From Acinetobacter kyonggiensis (GTDB lineage Bacteria; Pseudomonadota; Gammaproteobacteria; Pseudomonadales; Moraxellaceae): a stretch of 64,000 nucleotides of DNA. The stretch covers positions 62,001 to 126,000 of the forward strand of contig NZ_FNPK01000008.1 in NCBI RefSeq assembly GCF_900107285.1, given 5' to 3'. Below are positions 28,976-36,918 of this stretch, piece after piece. Position 1 is the stretch's first letter, and every line of letters begins with the position of its first letter. The translations under genes were made by a program, and so were the position numbers. The notes below the pieces were generated by a model. That model searched no databases, was not told the DNA's origin, and saw nothing but the letters and a program-made list of their open reading frames with translations.

Positions 28976-29030
28976 GTTTGTCAATGTATTTCATTTGAAA
29001 TGACATTCATTTTAATTGGATTTTTGAATG

Positions 29031-29058
29031 AAAAAACACCACTTTATTGGTGGTGTTT
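29031..29058 (-). terminator. Terminator of ridA
   Basis: On the minus strand an AAACACCAC-type stem with a six-base loop ends in a T6 run, 27 bases after the ridA stop. Confidence 0.85.
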
Positions 29059-29084
29059 GATAAAAATATTTAACTATTTGATTT

Positions 29085-29468
29085 TTAGTTATTAATAATA
29101 ACAATACCATCCATTTCGACTAAAGCACCTTTGGGTAAGCTTGCAACGCCTAATGCTGCACGTGCAGGGTAAGGTTGTGCAAAGTATTCACCCATAATCT
29201 GATTCACTAGCTGGAAGTGTGAAAGATCAGTCATGAAAATGTTGAGTTTGGCGATATCTGCTAGCGAACCGCCTGCTGCTTCACAGACTGCTTTTAAATT
29301 ATCAAATACGCGACGAATTTGTGCCTCAATTCCTTCAACCAATTCCATACTGTAAGGGTCTAAACCAATTTGACCTGAAAGGTACAGCGTATTTCCCACT
29401 AAAATTGCTTGAGAATAAGTACCAATTGCTGCAGGTGCATTTTCAGTATGAATGACTTGGCGGGACAT
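29085..29468 (-). CDS. ridA: RidA-family enamine/imine deaminase
   Basis: The 127-residue product hydrolyses reactive 2-aminoacrylate and related enamines formed by PLP enzymes. Visible family motifs are [22 protein letters not shown] (split over residues about 15-36), the catalytic Arg in [22 protein letters not shown] and the final IVIINN. Start 29468 (MSRQVIH) has AAGGAG just upstream; the frame extends further but that part is not family-like. It lies 67 bases downstream of spoT on the same strand and could be cotranscribed, as is common in proteobacteria. Confidence 0.93.
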   Translation of the reverse strand: MSRQVIHTENAPAAIGTYSQAILVGNTLYLSGQIGLDPYSMELVEGIEAQIRRVFDNLKAVCEAAGGSLADIAKLNIFMTDLSHFQLVNQIMGEYFAQPYPARAALGVASLPKGALVEMDGIVIINN

Positions 29469-29535
29469 TGATTTCTCCTTATATTGTCTAAAAACATCAT
29501 AGCGCATATCCATGAATTAGGGGGATATGATTGAA

Positions 29536-31641
29536 TTAACTTGCTTTTGATGCTTCTGAAATATTAATCGGTTGGGCTAAGCGGGTAATACGTGGAAAGC
29601 CAAAATGCATGCGTAAATCACGAATGATTTGTGCAATTTGCTTACGATTGTGTACCACAATGTTGACGTAAGTTTTGTCTTCGTGGCTGTGTACCATTTC
29701 TACACCAGTTTTTTCTTTACGGCATTGATAGATGAGGTCAGAGATTTGTTCATCATTCATGACCATATCAATACTTAAGTAGGCTGTAAAACTAATATCA
29801 TTGGCGTCATCTGACGTCCAATGTAAAGGCATGATGTTTTCTGGATGCAAATGTTGTTCGTGCAAAAGATTATGACAACGTGCACGATGTACAATTAAGC
29901 CACGACGGGATAAATGCCCTTGAATCGGGTCGCCGAGTACAGGATTACAGCAATGTGCATATTTAACATCCACGCCTTCCGTGCCCTGAATTAGACGAGT
30001 GGACGCTTGAGAATCGATGTTTTGACCTTGTGCAAAGAGATGATTTGCAACCAATTGAGGCAGTAAGTCACCCACGGCAATTTGTTCAAAGAGTTGCTCT
30101 TGAGATTCAATATGCCGCCATTGCAGGATATCCAACCAATCAGCATCGGTTAAATCTGTGATTGAGCGATTAAAGAGCTTTAGGGCACGGTTTAATGCCT
30201 GTTGACCAACCAATTGCTGCTCTTCAATATCTTGATCACGCAAAATATTTTGAATCGCACGTCGTGCTTTTTGGGTGTTAATAAAGCTGAGCCAATCTGG
30301 ATTGGGTGTTGCTAAAACATCAGTAATAATTTCAATTACTTGTCCACTAACCAAAGGTGTGGAAAGTGGCTTGATTTCGCCATTTATTTTTGCGCCCACA
30401 GCATGGTTGCCTAAAAATAGACTGGCTGAATAAGCAAAATCAACGATTGTGGCACCTTGCGGAAGTTCGTGTAAATGACCGTGTGGGGTATAGACCCAAA
30501 TTTTTTCTTGATGTAAATAATCTAAAAGATCGCTAAAGGTGGTTTTTGCGCAAGCGCCATCAATCAGGACATTGAGGTTTTGCATCGAGGCTTGAATGGC
30601 TGAACGACACGCTTGAGGTGCATTTTCGCCTAAAATCACACCGAAACGGGCTGCTTTACGCATCAGTTCAGTTTGAATGGTCAGTGATAAAGTGGTTTTT
30701 TCACCTTTTAAACGCATCAGTAACGATTGATTGCCACCAGGCAGTGGGCGACGAATATGATCTTCATAATGTAAAATTTGGAAATTTTCACGCAAAATTT
30801 CTGCTAAACGGTCACAGTCAGCAATGCTCTGTAAAATGATTTCAAACGCATGACTATGTGTAAGTTCCTGTAAATCAATATCATTTTTGACAAAGTGACG
30901 CAGTAATTCAATATTGTTATTTTTCTTTTTAATACGACCAGAGATTTGATGTTGTTGTAGCAATTCAGTCAGATTTTTTTCCCAAAGACTTTGATATTCA
31001 CAGCGTTTAGGTTTGGTTTGTAATAATGCTTCTTGCACATTATTGAACATATCTAAATCAAGATTTTGATAGCACAGATGTTCTAAGTTATCCGCCATTT
31101 CATTCATGCCGACGATACGTGCCATCGGAACAAAAATATCAGAGGTTTCTTGTGCGATACGCATACGTTTATCTGGACGTAATGAGCCCAAAGTGGTCAT
31201 GTTGTGATAACGGTCTGCAAGCTTAATAATAATGACACGAGGGTCTTGTAGCGTTGCTTGCAGGATTTTACGGAACGAGGCGGCCTTATTGTATTCTTTA
31301 TCGCTGGAATGGCTAAGTTTAGTCACACCATCGACCAATTCGGCCACGGTGCGACCAAATTTTTCAGCAATATCATCTTTGTTGAATTCAGTATCTTCGA
31401 TCACATCATGTAACAGTGCAGCCATGAGGGTTTCGGCATCTAAGCGCATATGCGAAAGAATACTACTGACTGCAATCGGGTGTAAAATATAAGGTTCACC
31501 ACTCTTACGCGTCACGCCATCATGTGCAAGATCTGCATAATCGCAGGCCGCAAGCACGCGCTCGACATCGCTTGCATCTAGGTAAGCGTCGATAATGATT
31601 TTGAGCTGTTGTCTGGCTTGGCTGACCTGTGGGCCTGGCAT
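29536..31641 (-). CDS. spoT: SpoT-type (p)ppGpp hydrolase with decayed synthetase domain
   Basis: The 701-residue RSH protein has an intact N-terminal HD hydrolase: His54, His78-Asp79 and Glu82-Asp83, plus IIKLADRYHNM. The following synthetase region is strongly altered: the expected YAFRVI, GYQSLH and EIQIRT motifs appear as HAFEII, GNQSLL and TIQTEL, so ppGpp synthesis is unlikely. A TGS domain (VYTPHGHLHELPQGATIVDFAY), a conserved-cysteine region (AHCCNPVLGDPI) and a C-terminal ACT domain follow. A monofunctional hydrolase fits what is known for Acinetobacter SpoT, with RelA as synthetase. rpoZ and gmk lie upstream, the classical gmk-rpoZ-spoT order. Confidence 0.94.
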   Translation of the reverse strand: MPGPQVSQARQQLKIIIDAYLDASDVERVLAACDYADLAHDGVTRKSGEPYILHPIAVSSILSHMRLDAETLMAALLHDVIEDTEFNKDDIAEKFGRTVAELVDGVTKLSHSSDKEYNKAASFRKILQATLQDPRVIIIKLADRYHNMTTLGSLRPDKRMRIAQETSDIFVPMARIVGMNEMADNLEHLCYQNLDLDMFNNVQEALLQTKPKRCEYQSLWEKNLTELLQQHQISGRIKKKNNNIELLRHFVKNDIDLQELTHSHAFEIILQSIADCDRLAEILRENFQILHYEDHIRRPLPGGNQSLLMRLKGEKTTLSLTIQTELMRKAARFGVILGENAPQACRSAIQASMQNLNVLIDGACAKTTFSDLLDYLHQEKIWVYTPHGHLHELPQGATIVDFAYSASLFLGNHAVGAKINGEIKPLSTPLVSGQVIEIITDVLATPNPDWLSFINTQKARRAIQNILRDQDIEEQQLVGQQALNRALKLFNRSITDLTDADWLDILQWRHIESQEQLFEQIAVGDLLPQLVANHLFAQGQNIDSQASTRLIQGTEGVDVKYAHCCNPVLGDPIQGHLSRRGLIVHRARCHNLLHEQHLHPENIMPLHWTSDDANDISFTAYLSIDMVMNDEQISDLIYQCRKEKTGVEMVHSHEDKTYVNIVVHNRKQIAQIIRDLRMHFGFPRITRLAQPINISEASKAS

Positions 31642-31817
31642 ATAACACCTTTACTACTTAAGTTTCTACAATTTAAATCGCTAGACCTTTAATGAAAAAC
31701 ATATTGCATGACTTGTCAAATTTTTCATTCAAAAAAAAGCAAAAAGATACCTTTGAAATAACGTATCTTTATACTTATGTTATAACGGTTATTGAGCAAA
31801 TATAAAAGTTATCCAAT

Positions 31818-31849
31818 AAAAAAAGCCTAGTTAAAAACTAGGCTTTTTC
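31818..31849 (-). terminator. Terminator between rpoZ and spoT
   Basis: AAAAAGCCTAG / CTAGGCTTTTT stem with a seven-base loop, 14 bases past the rpoZ stop on the minus strand. It separates gmk-rpoZ from spoT, which must have its own promoter in 31642-31817. Confidence 0.85.
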
Positions 31850-31862
31850 AAGATTTTTTTTC

Positions 31863-32144
31863 TTATTGGAAAGAAAAGCCATCTAAATTCAGATTGTTTG
31901 CAGAAAGTGCAAGGTCAAGACTCGAAGTTTGATAGTCTTGATCACGTTGTTTCAAAATATCTTTCGACACATGACCAGCAGCAATTTCACGTAAAGCAAC
32001 TACAGTCGGTTTGTCGTTATCCCACTCTACAGTTGGTTCGATACCTTGACGTGCCAATTGACGCGCGCGCTTGCTTGCCACTAGTACAAGCTCAAAGCGG
32101 TTGTCTACATGGTCTAAACAATCTTCAACGGTTACGCGTGCCAT
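31863..32144 (-). CDS. rpoZ: RNA polymerase omega subunit
   Basis: The 93-residue product is the small omega subunit that helps assemble RNA polymerase and forms part of a ppGpp site in proteobacteria. It begins [20 protein letters not shown] and contains [12 protein letters not shown] and [13 protein letters not shown], all typical. Start 32144 matches the family N-terminus; the longer frame has an unlikely Leu/Phe-rich extension. gmk ends 76 bases upstream on the same strand, and a terminator follows. Confidence 0.95.
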   Translation of the reverse strand: MARVTVEDCLDHVDNRFELVLVASKRARQLARQGIEPTVEWDNDKPTVVALREIAAGHVSKDILKQRDQDYQTSSLDLALSANNLNLDGFSFQ

Positions 32145-32220
32145 AAGAATTCTCGTTTGAATATTAAATTTGAACAGACTGAGCAGTATAAAAGGCTTTG
32201 ACTGTAGACTCAAGTTTTAA

Positions 32221-32844
32221 TCACGATTCAATCGGCGTTATTAATTTTTGAATCAATTCTTGATGACGATTGGCTTGTTGTGACAAACGCAAACGATTGG
32301 CAATAATCACCGATTCTAAGTCGTGTAATGCCTTATTAAAGTCATCATTAATAATCAGATAGTCAAAGTTGAGATATTGTTGCATATCTTCAACCGCGCA
32401 GCTTAAACGGTGTTCAATTACTTCGACAGAGTCGGTGCCCCGATTAGACAAGCGTTGACGCAAATCAAATTGGCTTGGTGGTAAAATGAAAATTTGTTGA
32501 GATTCAGGGAAAAGTTTACGAACTTGTTCTGCACCTTGCCAATCAATTTCAAGTAACACATCATGACCTTTAGCCAATTGTTGTTTTACCGTGGCTTGAG
32601 CTGTACCGTAATAGTTACCAAATACTTCAGCATATTCAATAAAACCGCCTTGCTGAACTAAAGCAAGGAAATCTTCTTTTTGAGAAAAATGATAATGCAC
32701 ACCGTCGAGTTCACCCGGGCGTTGACCACGAGTTGTGTGTGAGACAGAAACGTGTAAATTGTTCACACGCTCAAGTAGGGCTTTAACCAGAGATGTTTTG
32801 CCTGTTCCAGATGCAGCAGAAACGACAAACAAGAGACCCGACAT
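32221..32844 (-). CDS. gmk: Guanylate kinase
   Basis: The 207-residue enzyme phosphorylates GMP to GDP with ATP. It has the P-loop SAASGTGKTSLV near residues 8-19, the GMP-binding SVSHTTRGQRPGE and GVHYHF, and the lid segment RLSNRGTDS. The start at 32844 gives the family N-terminus MSGLLFVVSA and has AGGAA eight bases upstream. It is divergent from ispH and leads the gmk-rpoZ unit. Confidence 0.96.
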   Translation of the reverse strand: MSGLLFVVSAASGTGKTSLVKALLERVNNLHVSVSHTTRGQRPGELDGVHYHFSQKEDFLALVQQGGFIEYAEVFGNYYGTAQATVKQQLAKGHDVLLEIDWQGAEQVRKLFPESQQIFILPPSQFDLRQRLSNRGTDSVEVIEHRLSCAVEDMQQYLNFDYLIINDDFNKALHDLESVIIANRLRLSQQANRHQELIQKLITPIES

Positions 32845-32978
32845 GATATTTTTCCTGATATGATAAAATATCTTCTCTATTTTAGAGCAGACTATCGTCA
32901 AACTAAAGAGCTGATCGTAGTTTGTTTGCATTTATTTCAAATTATTCAGTTTAAATTCGAGTGAGCATTGAGGGTCTT

Positions 32979-33929
32979 ATGGAAATTGTATTGGCCAATC
33001 CACGTGGTTTTTGTGCAGGTGTCGACCGTGCAATTGCGATCGTTAATCGTGCACTTGAGTGTTTTAATCCGCCCATTTATGTGCGCCATGAAGTCGTACA
33101 CAATAAATTTGTGGTGGATGATTTACGTCAGCGTGGGGCGATTTTTGTTGATGAGCTGGATGAAGTTCCAGATGACAATATTGTGATTTTTAGTGCACAC
33201 GGTGTGTCTAAAGCTGTGCAAATTGAGGCTGAACGTCGCGGTTTAAAAGTATTTGATGCAACTTGTCCCTTAGTGACCAAAGTACATATTGAAGTGACGA
33301 AATATGCCCGTGAAGGGACAGAAGCGATTCTAATTGGTCATGAAGGTCACCCAGAAGTTGAAGGCACCATGGGGCAATATGACAAAAAAAATGGTGGGGA
33401 AATTTATTTGGTCGAAGATGAAGCGGATGTCGCTGCATTAACCGTTAAAGATCCAGAGAAAGTGGCTTTTGTAACCCAAACCACCTTGTCCATTGATGAT
33501 ACAGCCAAAGTGATTGATGCTTTACGGACTAAATTTCCACATATTCAAGGGCCACGTAAAGATGATATTTGCTATGCCACGCAAAACCGCCAAGATGCTG
33601 TGCGTGATTTAGCCAATCAATGTGATGTGGTTTTAGTGGTGGGTTCGCCAAACTCATCAAATTCAAATCGCTTACGTGAATTGGCTGAACGTATGGGCAA
33701 GCAGGCTTATTTGGTCGATAATGCGGATCAACTGGATCAATCATGGTTTAATGAAACGACTAAAATTGGGGTCACTGCTGGCGCATCTGCCCCAGAAATT
33801 TTAATCAAACAAGTCATACAACGTTTACAAGATTGGGGTGCTAAAGCACCAGAAGAACTAGCAGGGCGTGAAGAAAATATTACCTTTAGTTTGCCGAAAG
33901 AGTTACGTATCTCTGTAATTCAGGCATAA
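32979..33929 (+). CDS. ispH: 4-hydroxy-3-methylbut-2-enyl diphosphate reductase
   Basis: The 316-residue 4Fe-4S enzyme makes isopentenyl and dimethylallyl diphosphate in the last step of the MEP pathway. Cluster ligands Cys12 ([12 protein letters not shown]), Cys96 ([11 protein letters not shown]) and the third Cys in [11 protein letters not shown] are present, as is the SAHGVS motif. ATG 32979 follows GAGGG and gives the normal length; the GTG at 32961 would add six residues before the conserved start. It stands alone before a terminator. Confidence 0.96.
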   Translation: MEIVLANPRGFCAGVDRAIAIVNRALECFNPPIYVRHEVVHNKFVVDDLRQRGAIFVDELDEVPDDNIVIFSAHGVSKAVQIEAERRGLKVFDATCPLVTKVHIEVTKYAREGTEAILIGHEGHPEVEGTMGQYDKKNGGEIYLVEDEADVAALTVKDPEKVAFVTQTTLSIDDTAKVIDALRTKFPHIQGPRKDDICYATQNRQDAVRDLANQCDVVLVVGSPNSSNSNRLRELAERMGKQAYLVDNADQLDQSWFNETTKIGVTAGASAPEILIKQVIQRLQDWGAKAPEELAGREENITFSLPKELRISVIQA

Positions 33930-33968
33930 CTGTTAAAGAAGTAACATTCTCTTTAAATTCTTAATTTG

Positions 33969-34005
33969 ACAGGTAATTGTATTTTGGCAATTATCTGTTT
34001 TTTTA
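33969..34005 (+). terminator. Terminator of ispH
   Basis: ACAGGTAATTG pairs with CAATTATCTGT (one G-U pair) around an eight-base loop, then T7. The last 80 bases before fimT therefore hold that operon's promoter. Confidence 0.85.
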
Positions 34006-34080
34006 TGCCTTTTATCCTTTATGTGTTTAGTTTGTAATTAAGTTAGGTATTATTTTTAATAGGGTAAAATTTTGTTATCT

Positions 34081-34090
34081 GGGGGGGGAG
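34081..34090 (+). promoter_or_regulatory. Poly-G tract forming the fimT ribosome-binding site
   Basis: Eight G residues followed by AG sit one base before the ATG of fimT. The only possible Shine-Dalgarno sequence is made by this homopolymer, so slippage would alter spacing and perhaps translation of the first gene of the operon. Confidence 0.5.
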
Positions 34091-34091
34091 T

Positions 34092-34589
34092 ATGCAGCAA
34101 ACAAAAAAAAATCAAGGGTTCACCTTAATTGAGTTGATGGTGACCGTTGCAATAATGGCGATTATTGCAACGATGGCTGCACCTTCTTTTGGGGATATGC
34201 TGACTAAGCAAAATCTTAAAACAACGACTTACAATATGAGAGATACATTAAAAGAAGCGAGAAGCCGAGCAATGTTGAATCGAAATGAAACAATAGTTTG
34301 TACTTCAATGAATAAGTCAGCTGTTGTGGTAACAGAAGCGGGATGCGGTGCGGTATTAACGAATTATTCAACAACGATGAAAGAGTCACTTAAAAAAGAT
34401 AGTGTTTTTATTGTAAATGTTGATAAAAAAGTAAATTTAAAAACTACCTCCGATGATAGTTTTGTTTTTTCTCCTAGAGGAAATTTAGATAGTTCCAAGG
34501 AAATTACTTTTTGTTCTTCTGCGGGGTCTTATATTTTAACCGTAGGTATCTCAGGAACTGTGGAAATTTCACAAGGAGCTGCATGCTGA
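34092..34589 (+). CDS. fimT: Minor pilin FimT/FimU (GspH-type)
   Basis: The 165-residue prepilin has a leader ending in Gly9 before Phe10 ([20 protein letters not shown]), Glu at mature position 5, and a GspH/FimT-type globular domain with KEARSRAMLNRNETIVC and a Cys-containing C-terminus. Minor pilins of this class prime type IV pilus assembly, and FimT binds DNA in transformation of some bacteria. It is the first gene of a seven-gene operon. Its ribosome site lies in a G8 run. Confidence 0.88.
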   Translation: MQQTKKNQGFTLIELMVTVAIMAIIATMAAPSFGDMLTKQNLKTTTYNMRDTLKEARSRAMLNRNETIVCTSMNKSAVVVTEAGCGAVLTNYSTTMKESLKKDSVFIVNVDKKVNLKTTSDDSFVFSPRGNLDSSKEITFCSSAGSYILTVGISGTVEISQGAAC

Positions 34590-35098
34590 TGATAAGTATT
34601 TCTCGCCAAAAAGGTGTAGGGCTTATGGAAGTCTTGGTTGCCATGTTTATTTTGGCAATTGCAATTTTGGGTTACGCAGCTTTACAAGTTAAAGCAACTG
34701 CCGCCACTGATGAAGCGATGAAAAGATCAGATGCTTTAATCATATTAAATGGGTTGGCAGAGAAAATAAGATTGAATCCTACAGGTGAGTATAAGGCAAC
34801 AATACCCACTATTTTACCTAATTGCAGTAGTGGCTGTAATGCAAATAATCAGGCTTTATATGATCTAAAACAATATAGTGCTGTGGCTGAAACCAAGGGA
34901 ATTACTTTAGGGATAATTGATTGTTTAAATACTTCGGCAAGTCAAAAAAGATTGTGTTTAATTGCTGCATGGAATGACACTGAAGCAATTAGCAATGCTA
35001 AAGCAAGCTCTGAAGCTGAAGAACCCAAAAATGCATGTATAAAAACTGATGGGAAGTATGTGGGTGACTCAAATTGTTTGGTGTTGGAGGCCTATTAA
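34583..35098 (+). CDS. pilV: Minor pilin PilV (ComB-like)
   Basis: A prepilin-like protein of about 171 residues: after SRQKG the helix VGLMEVLVAMFILAIAILGY begins, with Glu at the fifth mature position, as in PilV where Phe is replaced. The globular domain has two pairs of cysteines near NCSSGCN. AAGGAG at 34573-34578 supports ATG 34583 or ATG 34589; the former overlaps the fimT stop by seven bases. PilV joins the priming complex at the pilus tip. In A. baylyi the equivalent position holds comB. Confidence 0.85.
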   Translation: MLMISISRQKGVGLMEVLVAMFILAIAILGYAALQVKATAATDEAMKRSDALIILNGLAEKIRLNPTGEYKATIPTILPNCSSGCNANNQALYDLKQYSAVAETKGITLGIIDCLNTSASQKRLCLIAAWNDTEAISNAKASSEAEEPKNACIKTDGKYVGDSNCLVLEAY

Positions 35099-36087
35099 TG
35101 AAAACGATCAATCAATCCGGTTTTACGCTGATAGAGTTAATGATTGCTCTCACTCTAGGTTTGATTCTAGTTGCTGTAGCCATGCAGTTGCTTATTAGTG
35201 GTCAGATTAATTATAGAATTCAAACTTCGGCTTCTTCATTACAAGACAGTGGGGTTTTTGGAGTTAATTACGTTACTAAAAATATTAGATTAGCAAATCA
35301 TGGTAATGCTGGCGCAATGAATGATGAGTCGCTTTATGGAGGAATTGTTCTAAGTAATCAAACCTGCGGCTCTGCAACTCCTGCGGCTGATGGTAATTTA
35401 AAAGGCTTAAAAGTGGGTGCAGCTGTGCTTACTGGTGCTAATTTAATTTCAGCGAATCAAAATAATAATAGTGCATTTAGTGCGTACCAAAAAAGTGATC
35501 AGCTGGTAATTATGTACCAAGCACCTATGAATACATTTACATGTGATGGAAAGAAAGTAAAGGGTCCTGAAAAAACCAATACCAGCTATGCTAAAGGTTG
35601 GTATGTGATTGAAAGATATTATATTAACAAGGATTCTGCTAAAAACGAAGCAAATTTAAACTGTTCGTCTGCCATGTTTGTTGCCACAGGTGAAACTGTT
35701 CCTCAAGCGAATGCAACAACGACAATATCAGCTGTAAATACGCTTACTTCAGATTATGCGTCAAATGCGGGCGAAATGATTGCTAAAAATGTGGAATATA
35801 TGCGAGTACAGTTAATTATTCGTAACAGTGATGGCTCAACGCGTACCTTAGGAATCAATGAGTACAACGATATAGCTATTACAGCGACTGTTAAGCATCG
35901 CCCTGCGGTAATAGGGGTGAATTTGGGATGGTTGGTGCGGTCTACTGAAAAAGTGGCTATGGCTGAAAAAACAAGTTTTGCTGTTTTGGACCAAACAATA
36001 ACAGCAACAAATGACGGTTATATGCGCCAAATTTATACTACAACAATCGCGCTACGTAATGGCGGATTAGGAGATATTATTCAATGA
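35098..36087 (+). CDS. pilW: Minor pilin PilW
   Basis: A 329-residue prepilin-like protein beginning [20 protein letters not shown], a class III signal with cleavage after Gly8. The long globular part, with ASSLQDSGVFGVNYVTKNIR and several cysteines, fits PilW, which is larger than other minor pilins. The ATG overlaps the last base of the pilV stop, with GGAGG just upstream, and the gene overlaps pilX by four bases, indicating coupled translation. The role is in the pilus-tip priming complex. Confidence 0.88.
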   Translation: MKTINQSGFTLIELMIALTLGLILVAVAMQLLISGQINYRIQTSASSLQDSGVFGVNYVTKNIRLANHGNAGAMNDESLYGGIVLSNQTCGSATPAADGNLKGLKVGAAVLTGANLISANQNNNSAFSAYQKSDQLVIMYQAPMNTFTCDGKKVKGPEKTNTSYAKGWYVIERYYINKDSAKNEANLNCSSAMFVATGETVPQANATTTISAVNTLTSDYASNAGEMIAKNVEYMRVQLIIRNSDGSTRTLGINEYNDIAITATVKHRPAVIGVNLGWLVRSTEKVAMAEKTSFAVLDQTITATNDGYMRQIYTTTIALRNGGLGDIIQ

Positions 36088-36893
36088 TAAATCGTTCTAA
36101 TCACCAGGCTGGTGCAACACTGATCACTGTATTGATATTGTTGGTCTTAATGACAATTATTGGGCTTTATGCGATACGCAACAGTATTTTTAACTTAAAA
36201 ATTGCCACTAATGCTCAAGTGCAAACATTGTTGATGCAAACTTCTGATGTAGCACTAGATCATCTGGAAAAAAACTTTAATACCAATGAGGCAACCAATT
36301 TGGCAGGTACGCCTGTTGGGCAGGTTTTGTTAGATGGTAATCAAGGTAAGGAATTACAATTTTGTTTTAAACCGACAGAAGTAGAAAGTAATGCAGCAAA
36401 AAATAATATTTTCTTTAATTTGGGAGACTTCCGAATTATTGAACGTTCATCTACTTCAAGTGCCACAGGGGTAAGTTCTGCTCTTTCAGGTGATATCAGT
36501 GCAGTATGTAATCCGGCCACAATGTTTTCGATCAGCCGTAAAGCCATTGTGACTCAAATTGCAGTGGTAAATCCGGATGACCCAGCTGTGGAAATGCGTA
36601 AATTTGAATTAACCAACAAAAATACAGATTTAAAGGCAGATGTAGATACTAAACGTGTTCGAGTTGTTGCGACTTCTTTTGCACCTGCTATGGCACCATC
36701 TGTAACTCTTGCAGATATGAATACATGTTTAGGTGAACGAGTGATGGATGAGTTGTTATTAAAAAATAGAGCAGAGAGTACAAGTGGGCAAGTAAAAGTT
36801 GAAACTTTACATGAATGTCTAAGTAAACTTGGTGTGCCACTTAATACGCAAGTTGCAGAATACGTTGTTCGTTTAACAGAAACTAAAAGTTAA
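36084..36893 (+). CDS. pilX: Minor pilin PilX
   Basis: A 269-residue protein with the PilX N-terminal pattern: QAGATLITVLILLVLMTIIG, where the usual Glu5 is replaced and the helix is followed by YAIRNSIFNLKIATNAQ. The absence of the fifth-position Glu is normal for PilX/GspK-type tip subunits. The globular domain holds several cysteines. The gene overlaps pilW by four bases and is followed after 25 bases by pilY1. Confidence 0.85.
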   Translation: MINRSNHQAGATLITVLILLVLMTIIGLYAIRNSIFNLKIATNAQVQTLLMQTSDVALDHLEKNFNTNEATNLAGTPVGQVLLDGNQGKELQFCFKPTEVESNAAKNNIFFNLGDFRIIERSSTSSATGVSSALSGDISAVCNPATMFSISRKAIVTQIAVVNPDDPAVEMRKFELTNKNTDLKADVDTKRVRVVATSFAPAMAPSVTLADMNTCLGERVMDELLLKNRAESTSGQVKVETLHECLSKLGVPLNTQVAEYVVRLTETKS

Positions 36894-36918
36894 GCACTGG
36901 AAGGTTGGGAGAAGAAAG

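Noticed and set aside
33980..33998. TGGCAATTATCTGTTT as a sigma-54 promoter for fimT
   Set aside because: The -12 GC is absent, and the bases form the right half of the ispH terminator stem.
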